Shown here piece by piece: positions 36,907-45,538 of a DNA stretch of 64,000 bases. The stretch is taken from assembly GCA_016795365.1 (NCBI GenBank), contig JAEUHN010000036.1, positions 1-64,000 on the forward strand. The letters run 5' to 3'. The DNA comes from Verrucomicrobiaceae bacterium. Its GTDB lineage: Bacteria; Verrucomicrobiota; Verrucomicrobiia; Verrucomicrobiales; Verrucomicrobiaceae. Each line of letters begins with the position of its first letter. Positions within the stretch are counted from its first letter, which is position 1. Under the pieces are notes generated by a model. That model saw nothing but the letters and a program-made list of their open reading frames with translations, was not told the origin of the DNA and ran no database searches. Position numbers and translations under genes: made by a program.

Positions 36907-39642
36907 ATGCTGGCACCAGCGTTTCAACCAAACGCCATGCCACCTCTCATCACCGTCGCTTATCGCCAGGGCATTTACCTGCCTGAGGCGGATCTATGGC
37001 TGGACCCGCACTTCGGGGTGAAGCGGGCCTTCATCTCTCACGCGCATAGCGATCATGTGGCGCGGCACAGCTTGACGTTTTGCTCGGAACTCACTCAGCA
37101 TCTGATGCGTGAGCGCTACTCGGTGAAGGAGAGTGCGACGTTTCAGGCGCTGCCGATGCGAGAAGTCTTCGAGTGGGAAGGCTATGAAATGCGACTGTTA
37201 CCGGCGGGGCACATCGTGGGGTCGGCGATGCTGCATCTGACGCGGAAGAGCGACGGCGCGACGCTGCTTTACACGGGCGACTACAAGCTGCGCCAGGGCT
37301 TGAGTTCGGAGCGTTGCGAGCTGCTGCAAGCGGACTCGCTGATCATGGAGACCACGTTTGGCCTGCCTTCGTTCGTGTTTCCGCTGCTGAGTGAAACGGT
37401 GGCCAGTGTCTTGAAGTTCGTGCAGGAGACGATCGAGGATGGCGGCATTCCGGTGCTGCTCGGTTACTCGCTGGGCAAAGCGCAGGAGATCATCTGCGCG
37501 CTCGCGGATGCGGGTTTCCCCGTGATGCTGCATTCGTCGGTGTGGGACATGACTGAAGCGGTCGCGCCTTTGCTGGGACGACTGCCGGCCTACAAGCGCT
37601 TCCACGCGAGCGAAGCGAAGGGGCATGTGCTGATCTTTCCACCGAGCAATGGCCGCTCGCTGGCGATCAAGAAACTTAAAGGCAGTCGCACGGCGATGCT
37701 CACGGGCTGGGCCTTGCAGCCGGGAGCGAAGTTCCGGTATCAAGTCGATGAAATCTTCCCGCTCAGCGACCATGCGGACTATCCGGAGTTGATCGAGACC
37801 GTGGAAACGGTGAAGCCGCGTCGCGTGCATCTCGTTCATGGTTACACGCAGGAGTTTGCCGCTGATCTGAGAGCGCGTGGTTACGATGCATGGTCGTTGG
37901 AGAAGGCGGATCAAATGGAGCTGTTTCGTGCTTCGCTGGAGACGCCTCGTGCGACGACTCAGACCTCGGATTCCCAGGACGAGGAAGCCTTTGCTCCGAA
38001 CAGTTTCAGCCGTTGGTCGCAGGTGTGTGCGGCGACCGCGTTGGAGTCGTCGCGGTTGAAAAAGATCGCCTTGCTCGCGGAGTATCTACGAGTGCTGGAC
38101 GAGGCTGATCTCGCCCTCGCGGCCCGCTATTGCGCAGGCTTGGTTGGCGACTCCACGGATGCGCCGCTGAACGTCGGCTGGTCATTGCTGCGCCGCACGA
38201 TGCAAACCCTGAGCGGCATCAACGATGCGGAGTATCGCGCCATCTCCCGCTCGCAAGCCGACGCGGGGCGCACGGCTTTCCTCGTGCTGCAACGCGCCGC
38301 CTTGGAACCTGCGCCGTGTTCGCTGGCGGACATCGCGACGTTGTTCGAGACGCTGCGTGATGCGTCCGGTCAGATGCCGCGTGTGACGATGCTGCGGGAG
38401 CGTCTGCGTCAGCTTCGGGCGAGCGATGGCTCATGGCTGGTGCGTCTGATGACGAGCGACCTCCGCATGGGATCCAAGGAAGGCCTCATTGAGGAAGCGA
38501 TTGCCGAGGCCTTCCAACAGAGCGCGGAAGCCGTGCGCGAGGCCGCGATGCTTTGTGGTGACATCGGCCGCGCGGCAGTGCTCGCGAAGCAAGCGCTGCT
38601 GCACGAAGCAATGCCGCGAGCCTTCGTGCCGATCAAAGTGATGCTGGCCTCGCCAGAGGAAACGGCGGCGGACATTTGGGAACGCATGGTGAATGCCGAA
38701 AGCTCGGTCGTCTGGCTGGAAGACAAGTTCGATGGCATTCGCGCGCAGATGCATCGCACAGCGGATCGTGTGGAGATTTTCACCCGTGATTTGAAGCCCA
38801 TCGGTGTGCAGTTCCCGGAGGTGCTGAAGGCAGCGACATCGCTGGCGGACGAGGTGATTCTCGATGGCGAGATCATCGCGTATGCGGAGAACAAGAAGCT
38901 CTCGTTCTTCGATCTTCAGAAGCGGCTGGGTCGTCGTGATCAAGCCGATCTCTTCCTGCCCAGCGATGTGAGTGTGCGTTACGTCGTGTTCGATCTGCTG
39001 TGGCGAAATGGCGAGTCGCTGCTCGACCAACCCTTGCACCAGCGCCGCGAGCAATTGGAGCAGATCGTCATGCCTTCAGGACTGAGTTTGATCGAGGTGC
39101 ATCGCGTTTCGTCGGTTGATGAAATCGAAGCGTCTTTCATGGCCGCGCGTCGTCGGTGCAATGAAGGACTCATCGCCAAAGACGCGACCAGCAACTACTC
39201 GCCGGGTCGTCGAGGCAAGTCGTGGCTGAAGCTGAAGAAGGCTTTCGCGACGCTCGATGTCGTGGTGGTGAAAGCCGAGCAAGGCCATGGCAAACGCAGC
39301 CACGTGCTCAGCGACTACACCTTTGCTGTCCGCGATGAATCGGGCGAGCTGCGAGTGATTGGCAAAGCCTACAGCGGGCTCACGGATGCGGAGATCGAAG
39401 AACTCACCGAGCACTTCACGCGCAACACGATCAGCGAGAAAGGTCGCGTGCGCACAGTGGTGCCGGACACGGTGCTGGAGATCGCGTTTGATTCCATCCA
39501 GGCCAGCAACCGTCACGACAGCGGACTTGCGATGCGATTCCCGCGAATCAAGGCCATGCGCCGCGACAAGACGCCCGAGGAGATCGACACGCTGGCCTAT
39601 GCGCGAAAGCTCGCGGGGCTGGGTGAGGCGGTCGAGAAGTAG
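36907..39642 (+). CDS. Fused metallo-beta-lactamase exonuclease and ATP-dependent DNA ligase
   Basis: Bifunctional protein of 911 residues. Residues 12-340 are a metallo-beta-lactamase/beta-CASP-like nuclease (metal motif FISHAHSDH at 43-50, GHIVGSAML, YTGDYK, LSDHADY), as in ligase-associated DNA exonucleases. Residues from about 370 are an ATP-dependent ligase: N-terminal DNA-binding domain, adenylation domain with nucleophile Lys607 in EDKFDGIRA, EVILDGEIIAY, EGLIAKD and SWLKLKK, then the OB-fold. In many bacteria these are two adjacent genes, normally with a helicase and a phosphoesterase; here they are one chain and neither partner is adjacent. A role in DNA-end processing and sealing is inferred. 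ATG 36937 is an equally possible start. Confidence 0.92.
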   Translation: MLAPAFQPNAMPPLITVAYRQGIYLPEADLWLDPHFGVKRAFISHAHSDHVARHSLTFCSELTQHLMRERYSVKESATFQALPMREVFEWEGYEMRLLPAGHIVGSAMLHLTRKSDGATLLYTGDYKLRQGLSSERCELLQADSLIMETTFGLPSFVFPLLSETVASVLKFVQETIEDGGIPVLLGYSLGKAQEIICALADAGFPVMLHSSVWDMTEAVAPLLGRLPAYKRFHASEAKGHVLIFPPSNGRSLAIKKLKGSRTAMLTGWALQPGAKFRYQVDEIFPLSDHADYPELIETVETVKPRRVHLVHGYTQEFAADLRARGYDAWSLEKADQMELFRASLETPRATTQTSDSQDEEAFAPNSFSRWSQVCAATALESSRLKKIALLAEYLRVLDEADLALAARYCAGLVGDSTDAPLNVGWSLLRRTMQTLSGINDAEYRAISRSQADAGRTAFLVLQRAALEPAPCSLADIATLFETLRDASGQMPRVTMLRERLRQLRASDGSWLVRLMTSDLRMGSKEGLIEEAIAEAFQQSAEAVREAAMLCGDIGRAAVLAKQALLHEAMPRAFVPIKVMLASPEETAADIWERMVNAESSVVWLEDKFDGIRAQMHRTADRVEIFTRDLKPIGVQFPEVLKAATSLADEVILDGEIIAYAENKKLSFFDLQKRLGRRDQADLFLPSDVSVRYVVFDLLWRNGESLLDQPLHQRREQLEQIVMPSGLSLIEVHRVSSVDEIEASFMAARRRCNEGLIAKDATSNYSPGRRGKSWLKLKKAFATLDVVVVKAEQGHGKRSHVLSDYTFAVRDESGELRVIGKAYSGLTDAEIEELTEHFTRNTISEKGRVRTVVPDTVLEIAFDSIQASNRHDSGLAMRFPRIKAMRRDKTPEEIDTLAYARKLAGLGEAVEK

Positions 39643-39732
39643 AGATGTGAAGAGGTCGAGAAGATGCCAAGCTTCTCACCTCTACACCTCTCTACTTTTC
39701 CACCTCTCTACTTTTCCACCTCTCTACTTCCC
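39639..39732. repeat. Purine-rich hairpin plus three 16-bp tandem repeats between convergent genes
   Basis: An imperfect inverted repeat (39639-39663 with 39672-39695; two mismatches and one bulge) surrounds an eight-base loop. It runs into three copies of CACCTCTCTACTTTTC at 39685-39732, the last copy degenerate and overlapping the photolyase stop codon. The hairpin begins inside the ligase stop codon. Position between convergent genes suggests a bidirectional terminator; the tandem copies are unexplained. Confidence 0.65.
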
Positions 39733-41169
39733 GCTCGTCCCCTGCCGCTTCTCCCACTGCTTCACCATCATGCTCATGCGTGGGTTGCGGGCGAAGAAGT
39801 CGCGGTGATCGCCGATGAAGCGCCAGAAGAGTTCGTCCCACTGCTGGCACCACAGGCCCTTCGGATAGTCGGACATCTTGAGCAGGTAGTTGGACCCGCT
39901 GATGTAGGGCTTGGTGGTGAAGGTGCCGCCGTCGGCGTGGAGGCTCATGCCATAAACGTTCGGCACCATCACCCAGTCATAGGCGTCGATGAACCATTCC
40001 ATGAACCAGCGATAGGCCGCATGCGGGTCGGTGCGCATCAGCGCCATCGCGTTGCCCAGCACCATGAGGCGTTCGATGTGATGACACCACGCATACTTGT
40101 GCAGGCGACGAATCACAGCGTCGATGGGCGGCAGGCCCGTGGTGCCATCATCGAAGCCCTTCGGCAGTGGCTCATCGTGCTTGAAAAAGTTGCCGTTGCG
40201 CACACGCGGGCCGTGCAGGTGATAGATGCCGCGCATGAACTCGCGCCAGCCAATGATCTGGCGGATGAAGCCTTCGAGCGAGTTCATCGGCACGTCGTGA
40301 GTGCGCGCATAGTCGAGCGCGCGATCAACGACTTCCTGGGGTGTGATCAGGCCGATGTTCAGCGGTGCGGTGAGCATGCTGTGGTAAAGCCAGGGCTGGC
40401 CGTGGCTGATCGCGTCCTCGTAGTGACCGAACAACGCGAAGCGCTCGGTGAGGAAAGCGTCGAGTTCACGCAGCGCTTGATCGCGCGTGACTGGCCAACG
40501 GAAGGCATCGACGCTGCCGCGAGCGTTGGGGAACTTCGCAGCGACGTAGCGCTTCGCTTCGTCGAGCGCGGCGGTGTTTTCAAAGACGGGCAGCTCAGGC
40601 GCGCGATGGCCTTTGGGTAATCGCTGACGGTTCTCGGTGTCGAAGCTCCACTTGCCGCCGACAGGGTCGCCGTTTGCTTCGACGAGGATGCCGAGACGCT
40701 TGCGTTGAGCTTGGTAGAAGGCGGCCATGAAGGGCTTCTTTTTGCTGCCGAGTTGCTGCTGGATGAAGCTGAGCGGCGTGAGGAACATCGGTGTGTCGTG
40801 CACAACGAGCTTGAGTCCACGCCGCGCGGCGAAGCGTCGCAACCTGCGCGAGAGCACGTCATCAACGGGATCGCACACATGCATCGTGGTGATGCTCTCG
40901 GGCACCAGCGCATCGAGCATCGTGAGCGTAGTCGTCGGCTCGCCGGAGGTCTCGCCGCAAATGATCTCGAAGCCTTCCGCGCGTCGCTCGTGCATCCAGT
41001 GCGTCATACTCGCGCGATGCAGCACGAGCTTCTGCGCATGGAACCGCAGCGGCCAGTGCTGGTCATTGCCAAAGAACAGCGAGTCCTCCAATAGCAGAAC
41101 CTTGCGGCCGCGTTGCAGCGCGGGATGCGGAGCGAAGAGCTGATGCGGGAAGACGAGGCTGAGTTCCAT
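39724..41169 (-). CDS. Cryptochrome/photolyase-family protein (DPRP-type)
   Basis: Flavoprotein of 481 residues resembling deoxyribodipyrimidine photolyase-related proteins (the bacterial FeS-photolyase clade). The N-terminal antenna-type alpha/beta domain begins LSLVFPHQLFAPHPALQRG. The helical FAD domain carries ACHH-like AWCHHIERLMVLGNAMAL, AYDWVMVPNVYGMSLHADGG and TTKPYISGSNYLLKMSDYPK. The FeS-type enzymes have DTCxxC-like cysteines after MSDY; here the segment is YPKGLWCQQWDELFWRF, so a 4Fe-4S cluster seems impossible. It is last in an operon with DUF2256, DUF3253 and an SDR. It probably repairs UV photoproducts or senses light. Confidence 0.88.
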   Translation of the reverse strand: MELSLVFPHQLFAPHPALQRGRKVLLLEDSLFFGNDQHWPLRFHAQKLVLHRASMTHWMHERRAEGFEIICGETSGEPTTTLTMLDALVPESITTMHVCDPVDDVLSRRLRRFAARRGLKLVVHDTPMFLTPLSFIQQQLGSKKKPFMAAFYQAQRKRLGILVEANGDPVGGKWSFDTENRQRLPKGHRAPELPVFENTAALDEAKRYVAAKFPNARGSVDAFRWPVTRDQALRELDAFLTERFALFGHYEDAISHGQPWLYHSMLTAPLNIGLITPQEVVDRALDYARTHDVPMNSLEGFIRQIIGWREFMRGIYHLHGPRVRNGNFFKHDEPLPKGFDDGTTGLPPIDAVIRRLHKYAWCHHIERLMVLGNAMALMRTDPHAAYRWFMEWFIDAYDWVMVPNVYGMSLHADGGTFTTKPYISGSNYLLKMSDYPKGLWCQQWDELFWRFIGDHRDFFARNPRMSMMVKQWEKRQGTSGK

Positions 41170-41177
41170 GAGTCGTA

Positions 41178-42005
41178 TCAGGCAGGGAAGTCGGCTGACT
41201 TGGCGGCCTCAGCAAATGCATCGGCCTCGCGCTGGAACTGCGCACCACGATCGCGCAGCTTCTTCACGGCATAAGCACCGAGAGGGAATCGAAAGGGTAG
41301 CGTGCCGCTGTGCACCTGATCGACGATGAGCGTGCCGAGTCGCGCGGGATCGCCCGGCTGGCGGCCATTCATGCGCTCAAGCACCGTGCCGAAGCGTCCG
41401 ACGGATGCGGCATACGCGTCGGTCTTCGACGACTCGGCCTTGCTGATGAAGTCCGTGCGAAACGGACCAGGAATCGCGACCGACACACGAATGCCAAACG
41501 GCTTCACCTCAGCCTGCAATGCCTCGCACGCGCACTCCATCGCTGCCTTCGCCGCGCCGTAGCTGGAGAAGCCCGCGTAGTTCCCATGCGTGGCTGCTGC
41601 GCCAATGGCGACGATGTGTCCCTGACCGCGAGCGCGCATGTGTGGCAATACGGCGCGGATCATCGAGACGGGGCCGTGGTAGAGCAGGTCGAAGAGCGCA
41701 CGCTCGCGCGCTTCGTCGGTGTCTTCGAGCGCTGCGAGCATCCCCTGTCCCGCGTTGAGCACAAGCACATCGACTTCGTTAAACACATCGCGCGCCCGCT
41801 GGATGATCGAGGTCGATTCACTCGTCTGTGAAGCATCATGCGCGAGAGCCAGGCATTGATCCCCATGAGCAGCGAAGGCGTCACGCAAGGTCTCGCCGTT
41901 GCGAGCGGTGACGACGACGTTCGAGCCCGCGTCGAGCGCAGCCTTTGCGATGTGAAAGCCGATGCCGCGCGAGGCACCGGTGATGAGCCAGGTGGGTGGG
42001 ATCAT
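41178..42005 (-). CDS. Short-chain dehydrogenase linked to the photolyase operon
   Basis: SDR of 275 residues with nucleotide motif TWLITGASRGIG, structural VLVLNAGQG and Tyr-x3-Lys in SSYGAAKAAME. The residue about 13 before the tyrosine, normally the catalytic serine, appears to be alanine in IGAAATHGN, so activity may be altered. ATG 42005 overlaps the DUF3253 stop (ATGA), indicating coupling; the photolyase gene starts 8 bp after its stop. SDRs are frequent neighbours of this type of photolyase, but the substrate is unknown. Confidence 0.85.
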   Translation of the reverse strand: MIPPTWLITGASRGIGFHIAKAALDAGSNVVVTARNGETLRDAFAAHGDQCLALAHDASQTSESTSIIQRARDVFNEVDVLVLNAGQGMLAALEDTDEARERALFDLLYHGPVSMIRAVLPHMRARGQGHIVAIGAAATHGNYAGFSSYGAAKAAMECACEALQAEVKPFGIRVSVAIPGPFRTDFISKAESSKTDAYAASVGRFGTVLERMNGRQPGDPARLGTLIVDQVHSGTLPFRFPLGAYAVKKLRDRGAQFQREADAFAEAAKSADFPA

Positions 42006-42237
42006 GAGGATGAGAGTCGAATGGGACCGCGAGCGGTGAGGAGATACGCGGGCTGGCCGCGCTGGGTGCATCTCAATTCGCCCGCATCGCACAAAGCCGC
42101 TGCGACGCGCCGAACCTCAGGCATCAGGGGTCGCCAATCTTCCGCCAGCGCGCGTGCGGTTTCGCTGGGGCAAAAGGTGCTCGTGCCGCGTTCGCTGGCC
42201 ATGCAGCGCAGCGCTTCGGCGATGGTGTCGTCGCTGA

Positions 42238-42241
<4 letters not shown>
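42002..42241 (-). CDS. DUF3253 protein
   Basis: Small protein of 79 residues with a winged-helix-like pattern: [55 protein letters not shown] and the terminal strand [12 protein letters not shown]. This matches DUF3253, often found next to or fused with DUF2256 near photolyase genes. It overlaps both neighbours by ATGA. A DNA- or RNA-binding role is suggested only by the helix-turn-helix-like layout. Confidence 0.85.
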
Positions 42242-42432
<191 letters not shown>

Positions 42433-42473
42433 GAACTTGCGCCGTTGGCACTTGTCGCGACAATGCGCGCCCC

Positions 42474-43229
42474 ATGCCTGCCCCTGACAACGAGATCGTC
42501 CTGGAAGCCCGAGACCTCACGCGCGAGTTCGACGGCGTGACCGTGCTGGACAAGTTCAGCTTCCAGCTTCGCAAGGGCGAAGTGCTCGGCCTGCTCGGTG
42601 CCAATGGCGCGGGCAAGACGACCGCGATGAACATGCTGCTGGGTCTCACGCTGCCGACCTCGGGCCGCATTGAAGTCTTTGGCAAAGAGCTGCACGCGAA
42701 TCGCATCGAGATCCTCAAGCGCACCAACTTCTCCAGCGCCTACACCGCGCTGCCAGGCAACCTTTACGTCTGGCAGAACCTCGCCGTCTTCGCCCGCATC
42801 TACGGCGTGCCGAACGCGAAGCAGAAGATCGCAGAGCTGCTGGAGTTGCTGGAGATTTCTGACCTGCGCACGCGAGTGACCGGCCAGCTTTCCGCTGGTG
42901 AATCCACCCGCGTGAACCTGTGCAAGGCGATGCTCAACGACCCCGACTTGCTCCTGCTGGACGAGCCAACCGCGAGCCTGGACCCCGACATCGCGGACAA
43001 GGTGCGCAAGTTCGTTCAGCGCATCCAGAAGGAGCGCAACATCGCGATCCTCTACACCTCGCACAACATGAAGGACATCGAGGAGGTGTGCGATCGCGTG
43101 ATCTTCCTGCACAAAGGCAAGGTCGTCGCCCAAGGCACCCCCGCCGAGATCGTCGAGCGCTCGCAGCAGAGTTCGCTCGAAGACGTGTTCATCAAAATTG
43201 CCCGCAGTGGTGATGTCGAAGACGGCTGA
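42474..43229 (+). CDS. ABC-2 type transporter ATP-binding protein
   Basis: ATPase of 251 residues with Walker [10 protein letters not shown], signature LSAGESTRV, Walker [13 protein letters not shown] and switch histidine in [11 protein letters not shown]. The order and the second gene (43377) define a two-gene ABC-2 exporter. Similar pairs move drugs, polysaccharides or lipids; the substrate is not evident. It is divergent from the DUF2256-photolyase operon with only 41 bp between starts. Confidence 0.93.
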   Translation: MPAPDNEIVLEARDLTREFDGVTVLDKFSFQLRKGEVLGLLGANGAGKTTAMNMLLGLTLPTSGRIEVFGKELHANRIEILKRTNFSSAYTALPGNLYVWQNLAVFARIYGVPNAKQKIAELLELLEISDLRTRVTGQLSAGESTRVNLCKAMLNDPDLLLLDEPTASLDPDIADKVRKFVQRIQKERNIAILYTSHNMKDIEEVCDRVIFLHKGKVVAQGTPAEIVERSQQSSLEDVFIKIARSGDVEDG

Positions 43230-43230
43230 C

Positions 43231-43366
43231 GAGCGAAGGGCTAAGAGCATAGAGCGAAGAACACTTCTCCTGCGATTGCCTCAAGCCCAAACGCTAGCCG
43301 TCCTCTGCAACTCCACTGTCTCCCGAATATCTCGCAGCTACACTCTTTGCTCTTCGCCCTTCGCTC
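43231..43366. repeat. Long purine-rich inverted repeat between the two ABC genes
   Basis: GAGCGAAGGGCTAAGAGCAT (start of the 26-bp arm 43231-43256) is complementary at 23 of 26 positions to 43341-43366, with 84 bp between the arms. It starts two bases after the ATPase stop and ends ten bases before the permease start. It interrupts a pair of genes normally packed tightly, so it may shape expression of the permease or be a small inserted repeat. Confidence 0.6.
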
Positions 43367-43376
43367 TTAGCTTCTC

Positions 43377-44180
43377 ATGAACTTCCGTATCATCAGCGCA
43401 CTCGTGTTGCGCTATCTGTTTCTTTACACCCGATCGCCGATGCGCCTCGTGGAGCTTGTCTTCTGGCCTGTGGTCGATCTCATGGTCTGGGGCAATCTCA
43501 CGCTGTTCCTGCAGGAGAACACGAACCCGCAGTTCGCCCAGTTCCTCACCTTCCTCATCGGCGGCATGATCTTGTGGGACGTGCTGTTCCGTGCGCAGCA
43601 GGGCGTGGCGATCTCGTTCCTGGAGGATGTGTGGACGCGCAATCTGCTGAACGTCTTCGTCGCTCCGGTGCGCACAGTTGAGTATGTCGCGGCCACGTTC
43701 GCGGTCGGCTTCCTACGGATATGCGTGACGGTGCTGGTGCTGTGCGTGCTGGCGGCGGTGAGCTACAGCTTCAACATCTTCCGCCTCGAATGGAGTCTCA
43801 TTCCGTTCTTTGTGAACCTGCTCGTCTTCGGCTGGTCGCTGGGCATGATTTCCACCGCGCTGATCCTGCGCTGGGGACAGGCCGTGGAGTCGCTGGCGTG
43901 GGCCGTGCCGTTCTTCATCCAGCCGCTCGTGTGCGTCTTTTACCCCGTCACCAAGCTCCCTGCGTGGATGCAACCGATCGCACAAGCACTACCGGCGACG
44001 CATGTATTTGAAGGCATGAGAGACGTGCTCAACCCCGCCGTGCATCACCTCAGCATGACCTCGATGCTATATGCCATCGGCTTAAACGTCGTCTTCATGG
44101 CCATCGCCGGATGGATCTTCGGCACGATGCTGAACACGACGAAGAAGCGCGGTCTGCTGACCAAGTTCGCGACGCAGTAG
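43377..44180 (+). CDS. ABC-2 type transporter permease
   Basis: Integral membrane protein of 267 residues with about six transmembrane segments (for example FLTFLIGGMILWDVLF, ICVTVLVLCVLAAVSYSF, FVNLLVFGWSLGMISTALIL and MLYAIGLNVVFMAIAGWIF). Between the fourth and fifth lies the ABC-2 motif region VSFxxPVTKLPAWMQPIAQALPATHVFEGMR-like (seen here as FYPVTKLPAWMQPIAQALPA). It partners the ATPase at 42474. Downstream come Pho-like boxes that belong to the next gene. Confidence 0.9.
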   Translation: MNFRIISALVLRYLFLYTRSPMRLVELVFWPVVDLMVWGNLTLFLQENTNPQFAQFLTFLIGGMILWDVLFRAQQGVAISFLEDVWTRNLLNVFVAPVRTVEYVAATFAVGFLRICVTVLVLCVLAAVSYSFNIFRLEWSLIPFFVNLLVFGWSLGMISTALILRWGQAVESLAWAVPFFIQPLVCVFYPVTKLPAWMQPIAQALPATHVFEGMRDVLNPAVHHLSMTSMLYAIGLNVVFMAIAGWIFGTMLNTTKKRGLLTKFATQ

Positions 44181-44184
44181 GGCG

Positions 44185-44213
44185 TGTGACAGTGGTGTGA
44201 CAAAAGCGTCACA
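44185..44213. promoter_or_regulatory. Pho-box-like site upstream of the porin gene
   Basis: TGTGAC at 44185-44190 is repeated at 44196-44201, exactly 11 bp apart, the periodicity of PhoB boxes. The second copy forms TGTGAC-AAAAGC-GTCACA (44196-44213), the inverted repeat shared with 46004-46021 and 51596-51612. The next gene is a phosphate-porin homologue. Confidence 0.65.
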
Positions 44214-44255
44214 GCGGGTCCTTCGACACTTCAGTGACGAACCTGTAGCAATGTG

Positions 44256-44286
44256 GCGTGCCAGTTCTGTGACAGAGCTGGCACGC
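44256..44286. promoter_or_regulatory. 31-bp near-perfect palindrome before the porin gene
   Basis: GCGTGCCAG (44256-44264) and CTGGCACGC (44278-44286) flank a nested TCTGT-G-ACAGA core (44266-44276). All but one base pair match across the axis at 44271. It ends 23 bp before the ATG at 44310, so it could be an operator overlapping the promoter or a leader hairpin near the ribosome-binding region. It is not followed by a T-run. Confidence 0.6.
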
Positions 44287-44309
44287 ACTGAACTACACTC
44301 CTCCACTGC

Positions 44310-45470
44310 ATGATCACTCTCCGCTCTGCCTTCACTGCTGCCGCTCTCGCTACCAGCTCGATGGTTATCGCTGGCACTGACGCCGCCGACTCCGGCAAGA
44401 ACAAGCTCGAAGCCGCTGTCGCTCCCGCTAACGAGAAGTCCATCTATGACCAAATCTGGGGCCTGTCGAAGCTCTACCACAACAAGGACACGCTCATCCA
44501 AGACATCGATTTCACCGGTCGTGCGCAGTTCGACTGGGCTCACATTGATTCCGACGCCGGGGATCTTGATACATGGCAGGCTCGCCGTCTGCGGGCTGGG
44601 CTCAAGGTGAAGTTTGCCGACAAGTTCCTCCTGCACGGCGAAGTGGACTTCGCGCAGCAGAAGTTCGAGGACACCTCCTATCGCCGCATGACGGACATCT
44701 ACCTGTCCTACACCGCCAGTGACGCCTTCGTCTTCACAGTGGGCAAGCATTCGGTGAAATTCACGCTCGATGGCGGCACGTCCTCCAAGGAACTGATCAC
44801 CATCGATCGCAGCAATCTCGCGAACAATCTCTGGTTCACCGAAGAATATGCACCGGGCGTCAGCGTCGGCGGCAAGGTGAAGAACTGGCAGTATTTCCTG
44901 GGCTGGTTCACCAGCGACGGCAATCCCGAGTTCGGCAATTTCGACGCCGGCACCTTTATGCTCGCCAGCGTGGGCTATGATTTTGCTGAGTCACTGGGCT
45001 GCGACCGCGCACTTCTTCGCCTCGATTACGTCCATCAGCAGGAAGACGCGGGCAACGCAGCTACTCGTCCTTTTGGCAACATCGCCTCGCTCAACTTCAA
45101 CCTTCAAAAGGGCAAGTTTGGCCTCGGCACGGATGTATCCGCAGGCGAAGGCTACGGCTCGCAGGGCGATGTATTTGGTGTCCAGATCATGCCGACCTAC
45201 AATATCACGAAGAAGTGGCAGGCGGTGCTGCGCTACACGCACATGAACGGCGACGACAACTCGATTCGCTTCGCGCGCTACGAGTCCCATGTGCTCTCCG
45301 GCAAGGGCGACCAGTATGATGAGTTCTACGCTGGGGTGAACTACTACCTCTACGGCCACAAGCTGAAGTGGCAGACCGGCGTGCAATACGCCACGATGCA
45401 GGACAAGAAGAACGACGGCGGCGAATACGACGGCTGGAGCGTCGTGAGCGGCATCCGCATCAGCTGGTAA
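44310..45470 (+). CDS. Phosphate-selective-type porin (OprO/OprP family)
   Basis: Outer-membrane porin of 386 residues with a leader (AFTAAALATSSMVIAGTDA) and a beta-barrel of the OprP class. Typical segments are GRAQFDWAHIDSDAGDLDTW, QARRLRAGLKVKFADKFLLH, DIYLSYTASDAFVFTVGKHS and a C-terminal strand ending in tryptophan (VVSGIRISW). Family members form trimeric anion channels for phosphate or pyrophosphate. Two regulatory motifs lie upstream (44185-44213 and 44256-44286), one shared with pstS, supporting induction under phosphate limitation. A terminator follows at 45497. Confidence 0.88.
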   Translation: MITLRSAFTAAALATSSMVIAGTDAADSGKNKLEAAVAPANEKSIYDQIWGLSKLYHNKDTLIQDIDFTGRAQFDWAHIDSDAGDLDTWQARRLRAGLKVKFADKFLLHGEVDFAQQKFEDTSYRRMTDIYLSYTASDAFVFTVGKHSVKFTLDGGTSSKELITIDRSNLANNLWFTEEYAPGVSVGGKVKNWQYFLGWFTSDGNPEFGNFDAGTFMLASVGYDFAESLGCDRALLRLDYVHQQEDAGNAATRPFGNIASLNFNLQKGKFGLGTDVSAGEGYGSQGDVFGVQIMPTYNITKKWQAVLRYTHMNGDDNSIRFARYESHVLSGKGDQYDEFYAGVNYYLYGHKLKWQTGVQYATMQDKKNDGGEYDGWSVVSGIRISW

Positions 45471-45496
45471 GCGAACAAGTGTTTGGTGTGTTGAGC

Positions 45497-45527
45497 AAAG
45501 GCGCGGTGGGCAACCTCCGCGCCTTTT
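45497..45527. terminator. Bidirectional Rho-independent terminator
   Basis: AAAGGCGCGG (45497-45506) pairs perfectly with CCGCGCCTTT (45517-45526), loop of ten bases, with T-tracts for both directions. It separates the convergent porin gene and the small lipoprotein gene at 45539-45928. Confidence 0.9.
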
Positions 45528-45538
45528 CGCGTCCACCT

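Noticed and set aside
44256-44286. Rho-independent terminator of the ABC permease gene
   Set aside because: There is no T-run after either arm, and the palindrome sits 76 bp after the permease stop but only 23 bp before the porin start.
44270-44300. Sigma-54 promoter (TGGCAC followed by TTGC)
   Set aside because: TGGCAC is present, but no TTGC-like -12 element occurs at the required spacing.
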